This document shows, in pieces, positions 56,901 to 64,000 of a stretch of 64,000 bases of DNA. The notes beneath the pieces were generated by a model. It had not been told where the DNA came from. It ran no database searches and saw nothing but the letters and a program-made list of their open reading frames with translations. Source of the DNA: Pectinophora gossypiella. Taxonomy: Eukaryota > Arthropoda > Insecta > Lepidoptera > Gelechiidae. Location of the stretch: contig NC_065431.1 in the NCBI RefSeq assembly GCF_024362695.1, positions 5,834,624 to 5,898,623 of the forward strand, in the 5' to 3' direction. The first letter of the stretch is position 1, and the number at the start of each line of letters is the position of its first letter. The position numbers were made by a program, and so were the translations under genes.

Positions 56901-58081
56901 ACTCTTTTTATTAATCCAATTTCTGAGCAAGTAATTTTACCTAACACAGTTGGAGAATTCACATTTGCAATAACAAAATTAATTTGTTTTGTCATGTAGG
57001 TGCCATTCAATTGTAATTTACATTGTAAATTTTGTTGACCTAGTACTTCTAGACTATTACCAGTGTATGACTTAATTTTAATATCAGTTTTAGACAATAC
57101 CTTTTTGATATTAAGTGAATCATAGACGTTTTTTGACATTATGTTGACATCACTGCCTGTATCAATAATACAATTCACTTGTGACTTATTTATGTTTATA
57201 TTTATTGTCCACTCACTTGACGATGACGACTGTATATGACCAATGAATAAATCTTGTTTTTCTGACTGTACCTGATGGGTGTTGTTATCTGACTCGACAT
57301 ACTTGACTGACTTCGACTTGGACCGACAACATACTGCAAAATGACCGACTTTATTGCAATTTCTGCAGACTTGAGACAATGCTGGACACTTGTGACGATG
57401 GACTTGATTACATTTTGTACAGACTTCCTTTTTTGACTGTTGTTGTTGACTTTTATTTCTTGTATTTGACTTAGACCTTGACTGAGTTTTATTATACATG
57501 ACTGAACTTTGTTCTGCTGTCAATGCATCTGTCTGATGTCTTGAAGCTAGCATGGCTTTTGCCACTTCTAAGGCCTTGTCAAGATCTAGCTTGTCTTCAA
57601 GCAAAAGTCTTTCTCGGATATAGTTGTACTTTTGATGCATGTTGCATATGAACATTATTTTGACAAGACGTTCCTGCAGTTTTCCTAGCTCGCAGTTTTG
57701 AGACCTTAGTTTTAGTGCACATGCAAAATCATCCAGCGACTCGTTTTCACTTTGTTTATATGTGAAAAAATTGTGACATTCATAAGTTAGGTTAGCTTTT
57801 GGGGCAAAATGATTTTGAAACAACTCGATGAGCTCGTCGTATTTAACTTTGTCTTCGTCTTTTCCGAACGTGTTAAATACATCCACACCTTTTTCCCCAA
57901 TGACATGTAAAAATAAAGCTACCTTTCTGCCATCGCTTTCTTCATCCATGCCGGACGCGCGCATGTAAAATTTGAAGGATTGCACCCATTTCTTCCATTG
58001 TTGTGCTAAATTACCAGTCATCAACATGGGCTGCGGACATGACATTCCCGATAATTTCTTGGGTTTTTGATCTTCCGACAT
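53987..58081 (-). CDS. Gag-Pol polyprotein of the Gypsy-type element, 1364 aa
   Basis: Single frame, no stop or frameshift. Order by approximate residue: capsid-like helical Gag (1-200); CCHC knuckle CRNCNKVGHFAVC (about 238); aspartic protease with IIDTGSDVN (about 305); a Ser-Gln repeat linker (about 440-460); reverse transcriptase with YSDD (about 645); RNase H with ETDHAPL (about 852); integrase with an HHCC finger (HSGHLGIERSKAF...CHTC, 1007-1050) and a DDE core (VDFMDYK, SDNGPPFNSAEF, GLVESAV; 1073-1165); and a short C-terminal tail. RT-RNaseH-integrase order defines the Gypsy/Metaviridae type. Fusion of Gag and Pol in one frame means no frameshift signal is needed. All key residues looked for are present. 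Confidence 0.95.
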   Translation of the reverse strand: MSEDQKPKKLSGMSCPQPMLMTGNLAQQWKKWVQSFKFYMRASGMDEESDGRKVALFLHVIGEKGVDVFNTFGKDEDKVKYDELIELFQNHFAPKANLTYECHNFFTYKQSENESLDDFACALKLRSQNCELGKLQERLVKIMFICNMHQKYNYIRERLLLEDKLDLDKALEVAKAMLASRHQTDALTAEQSSVMYNKTQSRSKSNTRNKSQQQQSKKEVCTKCNQVHRHKCPALSQVCRNCNKVGHFAVCCRSKSKSVKYVESDNNTHQVQSEKQDLFIGHIQSSSSSEWTINININKSQVNCIIDTGSDVNIMSKNVYDSLNIKKVLSKTDIKIKSYTGNSLEVLGQQNLQCKLQLNGTYMTKQINFVIANVNSPTVLGKITCSEIGLIKRVFCVESTNSHMSENNDSQLSFETNQNESKSCHVICPEAMKSQSVQSSQSQSSQSQSSQSQSSQSQDINLSKLIEYNNSVFTGLGCLPGECVISTNPDVKPKVDAPRKVPFALHQRLQEELEKMENMDVIVKVTEPTEWVSSLILVEKKNGQLRVCLDPRNLNQAINRTHYPIPSVDMVRAKVAGAKFYSTLDASSGFWMCKLSEKSSYLTTFNTPFGRYRFKRLPYGVNCAPEYFHRIMTEIFGDIPGVAVYSDDILVSGQTLQEHNERLNMVFNRAKEYNVKFNKEKCSFAKESIKYLGHIFSAVGITVDPDKVRAIQEMPSPTCLKDLQRFLGMLNYLSPFIKNMACETEILRQLLKKSTDWQWNANHEATFCRLKQLICQVPVLSHFNVNDPIVIQSDASSCAVGAVLLQNQHPVYYASKTLTESQQRMAQIEKELYAIVFACVKFHQFIYGQTVMVETDHAPLITLFKKPLVEVPTRLQRMMLKIQSYSLNVVYKKGSHMYIADTLSRAPLSETSTEELDDDVVVHVNLLIKSLPVSPERLQWLIKGTNEDESLQILKKYCKEGWPSSKAQVHKDVQEYWQYRFDLHTENDLIFRSNSIVIPKKLRPDILKIIHSGHLGIERSKAFVRGHVFWPFMSTDIKNLVESCHTCLSHRSSNAPEPLLPHDVSLLPWEKVGVDFMDYKSKKFIVVQDYYSNYIELMSVASTNAKTVIVCLKSIFSRHGIPVELFSDNGPPFNSAEFKNFIFEWGIHHNTSSPYIPRSNGLVESAVKICKRFLTKSDESGTDPYLALLQFRNTPRGNLPSPAQLLMSRSLRTQLPTVTNNLKPKTIKFQDYVKTKEENKKKMKDYYDRKTKVLPELKEGDKVYFKKMPDSLWTTGNVKFKCDQPRSYTIEGSDGFIGRRNRQHILKPPQIPQMEFSEGSQKSPNVRTSPVSHTVAPSIEEHTTPVQMRTRSGRVIRPPRQLDL
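56700..56773 (-). repeat. 15-bp tandem repeat inside gag-pol
   Basis: Four near-exact copies of tgactgacttgactg encode alternating Ser and Gln between protease and reverse transcriptase. Length is a multiple of three, so the frame holds. Confidence 0.85.
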
Positions 58082-58165
58082 GTTTGTTAGCGGCGAGGCG
58101 GCGACGTGTTGACATTACTTATTTCACGACGATGTGAATCCAGTTCACTTACACTTCTGACACCA

Positions 58166-58346
58166 TGTATTGTAGCGTGTTAGCCGGTCCTTTTGGTTAT
58201 AAAATCATACGACGACTTCAATGTAATTAATATCTTTTATTAATATAAACAACACAAGGTAAGTACAATGAGACGACCAAAGAGAATGACATAGACAATA
58301 GCGACAGCTGTAGTGATGTGCGTGACTAATAGTGACGTATACAACA
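58166..58346 (-). repeat. 5' LTR of the Gypsy-type element
   Basis: 181 bp. Expected to hold the element promoter and polyadenylation signals; none singled out. Confidence 0.93.
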
Positions 58347-58432
58347 GCAAAATTGTCATTGAACAATTATGTCGTAAGTAGGTAATCAAATACTACCTGT
58401 ACAGTCAAAAGGTAAAAAGTAAGATCCTATTC

Positions 58433-58682
58433 TTCTTATCGTGTGGGTTGTGAGGTGGAATACCAGCCTCATCAACCCTGGTGTCAGTGTTATTATTGAG
58501 TCGCCAAAGCCCCCTGACATGGCTCATGTAACGATTACTCACTTACTATCGGACAATCAGGTGATCAGCTTGTAATGTCCTAACCAAACTAGGAATCACA
58601 AAGTGATTTTATAAGTATATCGGGGTCCTGAAGTGTTTGGTGTCGCGAGCTGATTGGCCGCCTCTATGGCTAGAGTAATCGG
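58433..58682 (-). mobile_element. SINE A (headless) and element F scrap
   Basis: 58433-58610 is SINE A in reverse with the central module deleted. 58622-58682 matches the interior of F (cctgaagtgtttggtgtcgc). Confidence 0.65.
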
Positions 58683-58683
58683 T

Positions 58684-58905
58684 AAAAAGTAAACTATCGA
58701 GTTATGAAGCGGCTTCCTGCCACGAAGCGAAAATAGGCAGATACACTTTGTTTATTGAGTACTCCGATATAATAACACTCGCGAATGTCTTCCGACTAAC
58801 TTAATGCGATCATTAACCACAAAACACCACTTCGTATTAATTATTTAGATTATTCAATGAAGAAAGCAACTGTCTCGTTCCCGTTTCCCGCCAAAAAGCC
58901 CATGA
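58684..58905 (+). repeat. Element O, second copy
   Basis: Matches 39640-39955 with indels. Ends near atgaagaaagcaactgtctc. The open frame that begins there (58857-59087) is not supported as a gene. Confidence 0.6.
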
Positions 58906-59561
58906 CGAATTCTTTTCGCGCCCGATCGTCTTTTGTCTCAAAAATGGCCGCCATTATGTTTCTTTTTAAAGGACTAGACCATAGAGTTTTGGCCAAAGGA
59001 GTATTTACTCCGTTCGCGACAACAGGTTATGTCACTTATGTACTTACCAAAATTTTTCTGATTACTTACCTATCGCTAACCATATAATACTCATGCCATA
59101 ACACGAAAATGTATTTTTTTCAACATTATTATTCTTGGTAAAACTCATAACATTTTTCTTTCAAACCATTATTGCTTCTGACAACTTTAAGTAATTACTT
59201 TTTAGAACGCCGCCATGTTTTTTTTTATTTTAAAAGCGTTCAGAAATTCTTCTCAAAACATAATGGGGGTTTTTCCAGGCTACGTTCCACTAAAATCATA
59301 TAGATGGCGTAATGGAGATTTAACGTGATATTTACCTATTTTCTCATTACTCGGGTATGTACATAATTAGGAAACCGACTAAGAATCCCGACTTTGCTTC
59401 CCGCCAAAAACTCTCTGTTTTTTTTAAAAAGTTCAGTCGACTTACCGCCATCGCGCGCGTTTTTTCGCAACAGCTTTAAAATGTGATAAAGTCTGTTAAA
59501 ACTGAACAATTGCGTCTAAATTAATGTGTAATATGTGTGTGTGTGTGTAATATATAATAAA
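58906..59561 (+). other. Upstream region of the candidate exon at 59562
   Basis: Mostly AT-rich with short GC patches (ccgccatcgcgcgcg near 59448). No repeat recognised. A promoter is possible but no element can be named. Confidence 0.35.
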
Positions 59562-59620
59562 ATGGCGTTAAAACGTACTACATCAGCTGCCAGAGTGAAG
59601 ACAAATAGGGAAGAAATAAT
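59562..59620 (+). CDS. Possible first coding exon of an unidentified gene
   Basis: An ATG opens MALKRTTSAARVKTNREEI and runs into a strong donor, GTAAGT, at 59621 in phase 2. The upstream 150 bases are AT-rich with a short TG microsatellite and no in-frame ATG noticed, as in a 5' UTR. No later exon was recognised up to 64000, which is almost wholly repeats, so the rest would lie beyond the window. The peptide is basic and not recognised. A chance ORF cannot be excluded. Confidence 0.4.
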
Positions 59621-60654
59621 GTAAGTACTTATTCACCTTTTTTGTTGGAGAAAATCACAACATTTGTTTGCATTGCGCACTTACTTTTATATGCGCAAAT
59701 GTCAAATTGCAATATTGCTTTCTTAGGTGAATTGCTTCGATGTGTGGCCATTTTAACCCCAATGAATGTGATTTTTCGGATTTTTCAAAAAGACGCTTAA
59801 AAAAGTGGTTACTTATGTAAGGCGACGATATTATTTTATTTTTCCATTAAGTAATGGTTATTGTTGAAACTTATTTTCCATTCTGTGTAGTTTTGGAAAA
59901 ATTCTATTTATTTTTATTTTACGTCGAATCATTTGCAATCATTTTTTTGCCGCGGGGGTGGGCGCCTCTTACTTCAGTAGGCTGCAGTCAGATGGTGGCT
60001 GAGTTCGGATGTTATTTCCCGAAGTTTATTTCCTTCAACGATTCCCAAATAATTTCACCACATTTACGTACACATCAATTACGCAATCCCTCCCAAAATT
60101 TTGACCGCAATTATCAAGGAGGTACCCTTAAAAACCCCTCCCAAAACGGAGAAAAATTCGACAAAAAACTCGCAGGGCGTGGCTTTGGATATAACCTCTC
60201 GCTTACCAACCTTTTGCCGTCTCAAGAATCTTTAATAAACCTTATTGCAGAGTCTTTAAGTGTCTATTGCGGGGTCTTGTACAGTTTGGGGTAGTAAATG
60301 ATCGGAAATACGGTTGAAATCAAGTACAATTGCTCCAGGTCGGTAATTAGGATGATTTTCTGTCGGTCGAGGTATGTTTGGGTTCTTATGTGAATACCGA
60401 AGAGCAGTTCATTTCGTAATGTTGGCCGAGATATTTTGGTGGAGGTAAGAAGGAAGTGTAGAGAAGACATTGCGGCAGTAGGCTAGTTTCCAACTAAAAT
60501 GCCAAAAAGCTTTTGTTGCTAATTTTGTTGTTGTTGTTGTTTGTTGTTATTGTTTGTTGTTGTTGTGTATTATTTCTTTTTATTTTGGTGCAATGAAGTG
60601 TATTATTGTATTTGTTGCTTTCTTAGATGAATTGCTTCGATGTGGCCATTATAA
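59621..60654. other. Element P half and unassigned DNA
   Basis: 59665-59760 is one P arm (gcaatattgctttcttaggt...gccattttaacccc). 59765-60470 has short open frames but no recognisable gene. 60500-60570 is a tgttgt microsatellite. Confidence 0.45.
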
Positions 60655-60905
60655 CCCTCCACTTACTTTTTACTAAACGTCAAAACACGAAATGCCCATG
60701 GAAATTCGAAAGAAAAACCACACTGTGACGTCATAGAAAAACGTGATAAAATGTCGGACGTATTATTACGTTTTTCTTGATTAAAATTCATTGTTAGATA
60801 GATAAAATACTTTATTGAGCACGATGGACAGAAAATACAGAGATGAGGACAACAGGTGGCCTTATTGCTCATGCAGCAATTTCTTCCAGACAGTTTGTTG
60901 GAAAT
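60655..60905. repeat. Element E part and LINE tail (-)
   Basis: 60655-60790 E. 60795-60905 is the LINE tail of 42640-42840 in reverse (tgcagcaatttcttccagac). Confidence 0.65.
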
Positions 60906-60909
60906 AAGT

Positions 60910-61192
60910 CATCATCATCACTAGCCCATTAACGTCCCCACTGCTGGGGCACGGGCCTTCCCTATGGATGGATAGGGAGATCGGGCCTTAAACCACCACG
61001 CGGGCCCAGTGCGGATTGGTGCTAATGCAGCCGGGACCAACGGCTTAACGTGCGTTCCGTAGCACGGAGGAGCTCGAGATGAAAACTTTTTTTTTGTGGT
61101 CACCCATCCTATGACCGGCCTTTGCGAAAATTGCTTAACTTCAACAATCGCAGACCGAGCGCGTTTACCGCTGCGCCACCGAGTTCCTCAAT
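60910..61192 (-). mobile_element. SINE C, near full length
   Basis: Reverse copy with the 5S-like region near 61100-61160. Confidence 0.87.
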
Positions 61193-61289
61193 GTACTTAT
61201 TTGTTTTAAGTTTACGCGGTTATTATATCATATCATATCCCTATTTTAAACGCGGTAAGAACCCGTTACTATGTTTTTTAATTGTTGTT

Positions 61290-61460
61290 TGGTTGTTGAA
61301 TGCCTCCTCCATCCTTCTTGGCTCGTGAATGCCCCGAATTTACTGAGTGTTCAGATGTTTGTGGGAGTTTTCGGGAGGTTTTTATATCTGACGCAAGAAG
61401 TGGATGTTTTTCAAGATTGAGTAAGATGGTAGAGAGGGACGGAGTTAGGTGGGTATTGCA
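61290..61460 (+). pseudogene. Possible transposon ORF fragment, unidentified
   Basis: The frame reads CPEFTECSDVCGSFREVFI and then RLSKMVERDGVRWVL. It looks protein-derived but no family is recognised and no partner piece was found. Confidence 0.3.
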
Positions 61461-61554
61461 GTCCAAATCAAATAAAAAAAATCACAGTGATAACAAAAGT
61501 GAAATAGCAATATTGCTTTTTAAGATGGATTGCTTCAATGCGGCTCTTTTTGGC

Positions 61555-62085
61555 ACACACCGGGCGCTTCATACAACACACCTCGTTTTACACAGACACT
61601 ACACATTGACGTTATCGTACACGCGCATCTGTGTGTGTGACGTCTAACGCCCATACGATCGAAGACTAAAGTAAGACCGAGGGGTGAGGTAAACCTAGCT
61701 CAGCCGCTGGTGGGGAGCGGAGAGTTGCTTTTCTATACGTAGTATTATTCCTTATTCTATGCCGCTGGGTGGGGCCGGTTGCCGTGCCGCGAAGGCTGGT
61801 GTCTTGTTTGTGGGAAAGAAATATATAAAGCGAAGGTTGGTGGTAGGGCTGGCAGAGGAAGACCTAGAAGGACGTACATTGACCAAATTGTAGATGTCCT
61901 TAGAAAAGGTTCAGTACGATCTAAGTACTCTGAACCGGCGTGCGTGAATGAAACGATTGACGAATGTCCACATTCAATTTCTTCCTCCAGGAAGCAAGAG
62001 AAGTGTGTCAGGATCGAAGCAAATTGAATTTCATAGTCTCCGCTTACCCCGGTGGGATATAGGCGTGAGTTTATGTACTTATTTA
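61555..62085 (+). repeat. Element M and LINE C-terminus
   Basis: 61555-61765 element M. 61830-62075 is the LINE ORF of 51583-51879 (GRAGRGRPRRTYIDQIVDVL) with a frameshift and a small insertion near 61970-61990. Confidence 0.68.
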
Positions 62086-62162
62086 TGTATCACCACTGAA
62101 TTCGACTTCATACTGTTATGATTAAAATGTGATAAATAAACATTTAATTTAAAACATTTAAT

Positions 62163-62430
62163 TGGAGGAGCTCGGTGGTGCAGCGGTAAACGCGCTCGGT
62201 CTGCGATTGTTGAAGTTAAGCAACTTTCGCCAAGGCCGGTCATAGGATGGGTGACCACAAAAAAAAGTTTTCATCTCGAGCTCCTCCGTGCTTCGGAAGG
62301 CACGTTAAGCTGTTGGTCCCGGCTGCATTAGCAGTCGTTAATAACCATCAATCCGCACTGGGCCCGCGTGGTGGTTTAAGGCCCGTGCCCCAGCAGTAGG
62401 GACGTTAACGGGCTGGTGATGATGATGAAA
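62163..62430 (+). mobile_element. SINE C, near full length
   Basis: Starts ggaggagctcggtggtgcag. The tail lacks the ccctatccatccat segment present in other copies. Confidence 0.87.
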
Positions 62431-62479
62431 CATTTAATTTGGGGAAATAATTAATATTTCTTAACGTTGCCATTGGCCC

Positions 62480-62935
62480 ACTTAATTCTTTCAAATATTC
62501 TTCCTCTCAGACGACGCCCTGAGCCGAGGTTCGCGCCCATCTGGGCACCCTCAGGCCTGTTGTCTTTTTCTTGTAACTAGAGAGAGTTTTCAACGCTCCC
62601 CATTTGTCCGGTCAAGTACATAACATACGTCTCATAAACAGCACAGGCTGTTTACTCCATCACGCTGCTTCACTACGGGTTGGAAGAAGTGTTTTTACAT
62701 CTAATAGCCGAGACCAACTGCTTAAAGTGCCCTCCAATGCACGGAATCAGTCTTACTTTTTCGGAAAGTCTGGTGATTCAACACTGCAATCTCCTTACCA
62801 AACAAAGGACAGTCTTTCAAAGTGATTTCGACAATGCCCCCATCAGGAATCGAACTTGGACCTCCAGAGAGTGAGCCTAACGCTCCACTACACCACAGAG
62901 GCCGGCCAAGTAGTTAATGCCGGTTCTGGCATAAA
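62480..62935. repeat. Element F split by SINE B (-)
   Basis: F runs 62480-62618 and resumes at 62905-62930. SINE B in reverse fills the gap. ggtcaagta and ggccaagta beside the junctions look like the aged target duplication. Confidence 0.7.
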
Positions 62936-62943
62936 TTGTCTCC

Positions 62944-63111
62944 AGCCGGGTCTGCATGACAACGGCGTCGCGCGCGGCGCGAATTATATTGAGTGCTTCG
63001 ACCAATAGCCGTTTGACGTCCATCTACGTAGATAGCATTCGTATCGTTTTTTGGTCCAAGCGATATGATTCGCGTCGCGCGCGGCGCGTTTGTCATGCAG
63101 ACCCGGCTGGG
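62944..63111. repeat. Element Q, GC-rich inverted-repeat element
   Basis: About 40-bp arms, ccagccgggtctgcatgaca... and its complement, with cgcgcgcggcgcg inside each. About 168 bp, no ORF, much more GC-rich than its surroundings. Confidence 0.7.
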
Positions 63112-63364
63112 GCACTAAATCCGACTCTGTATTTACAAGAAAGGGTCTAAAGTGCATTTTTGCGAGAATGGACAAAAACCACGAGTATTTATATAGCCTC
63201 ACTGTGACATGTTGATGGTTGTAAGAACATTTTGGTAATCTGTTCCGTGAGTTGGTTTATGAGACGTCCATTAAACATATGGAGCGAATACTGATATAGA
63301 AGACCACATTTGTCCGGCCAAGTGGCCGTTTAAGGAAAATCAAAGATTTTTTCCTATAATTTGC

Positions 63365-63835
63365 ATGTGTTTTATAATACACGGAATTATATTACACGGA
63401 ATAAAATTTATAATATACGGAATAAAAATAAAATCGTTATTCGAAATTCTAGATTAAGTAAAATAAATTCATCTTTATCGGGGTTATGTATACGTTTTTA
63501 TAATAAAATACCAGATAATATTATTGAATTTGACAGAAAATAAATTTACTCACGTGAAGCTTACTTTATGTAAAAAAGCTTATTATGAGATTAATGATTA
63601 CCTAAATGATAAAAATGTCTGGCATTGAATGTGTCACTCTAGTTATTAAATAACTTGTAATGTACCCTCATTGATTTAAAAGATGTGTTGCTATTACAGT
63701 TACTTGTCATTTCTTCTCCTCAGCCATAACACCTTGCGAAATGACGTAAATTCAAAAATGTTACATTGACCTTCAACAAGTTTATCCATGATAATTACGT
63801 TGAATAAATGATTCTGATTTCATAACTGTATTGCA
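63365..63835 (+). pseudogene. LINE ORF2 C-terminus and 3' UTR
   Basis: NIRNKNKIVIRNSRLSKIN then LCIRFYNKIPDNI; frameshifted soon after. Same family as 9840-10325, with a gaataaatgattctga end. 63840-64000 is another repeat tail with (tttat)n and tatagacggcgatacggctc, related to 43745-43775. Confidence 0.72.
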
Positions 63836-64000
63836 GACGGGGACCGCCGTTTCGAACCCCTGTACTGGACTTGCACCAATGAGTTTATTTATTTATTTAT
63901 TTATTTTTATTTAGTTATTAATTTATCTTATGTGCAATCACTAACACAGTTGTCTCGACCATTATAGACGGCGATACGGCTCACCTATCACGTTGGTCTA

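Larger units (their letters stand above)
53587..58346 (-). mobile_element. Gypsy-type LTR retrotransposon, apparently intact
   Basis: 4760 bp. LTRs of 181 bp at 53587-53767 and 58166-58346 read as identical. GCAAA flanks both ends (53582-53586, 58347-58351). In element sense the 5' LTR is the right one. A primer-binding candidate (TGGTGTCAGAAGTG) follows it. A purine tract (AAGGGGGA) precedes the left LTR at about 53768-53775. One uninterrupted ORF encodes Gag and Pol; no envelope ORF. This points to a recent insertion. Confidence 0.95.

Noticed and set aside
58857..59087. 76-aa open frame starting MKKATVSFPFPAKK
   Set aside because: It begins within repeat O, has no splice or family support and its other copy (39894 onward) does not stay open.

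Overview
This is a repeat-rich nuclear window that looks lepidopteran (moth or butterfly). The evidence is small exons with GT-AG introns, a multi-exon insect fatty acyl-CoA reductase, a piggyBac-type remnant at a TTAA site, A- or simple-tailed LINE 3' ends, and dozens of short tRNA-headed SINEs. There are no bacterial-style operons, and most open frames in the window are chance or transposon-derived.

Layout. (1) 1-9733: mobile-element debris, two weak candidate exons (330-527 +, 1664-1721 -), a 979-bp piggyBac remnant and the eroded 3' end of an R1-like LINE. (2) 9734-18798 (+): nine exons of a fatty acyl-CoA reductase whose reading frame runs unbroken to a stop. The 5' exon(s) with the Rossmann glycine motif are not in the window. 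(3) 20187-20286: a 100-base assembly gap. (4) 20287-35310: a 123-bp tandem satellite (about 10 + 70 visible copies), split by a 5.1-kb LTR element (21545-26684) that keeps only a Gag-like ORF. (5) 35999-37463 (-) and 40444-52973 (+): two head-to-head paralogues of a small secreted-protein family I cannot name. The + copy is complete (six exons, 211 aa). The - copy has exons 1-3 and then runs into repeats and the satellite. Intron 1 of the + copy carries a 43-bp minisatellite with a perfect hairpin in nearly every unit. (6) 53587-58346 (-): an apparently intact Gypsy-type retrotransposon with LTRs that read as identical and a 5-bp target duplication. (7) 58347-64000: more repeats and a likely first coding exon at 59562.

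The short repeats are informative in themselves. Three SINE families (called A, B and C here) have different heads and tails but share one central module. Family C fuses a tRNA-like A box to the internal promoter of 5S rRNA. The tails of B and C match the end of an RTE-like LINE fragment at 15060-15358. Other families (D SINE; E, F, M, N, O repeats; palindromic G, H, I, P, Q elements) recur and nest inside one another. Family letters are labels for this window only. Exon models were made by eye from splice sites, phase and homology; no alignment or database search was run.
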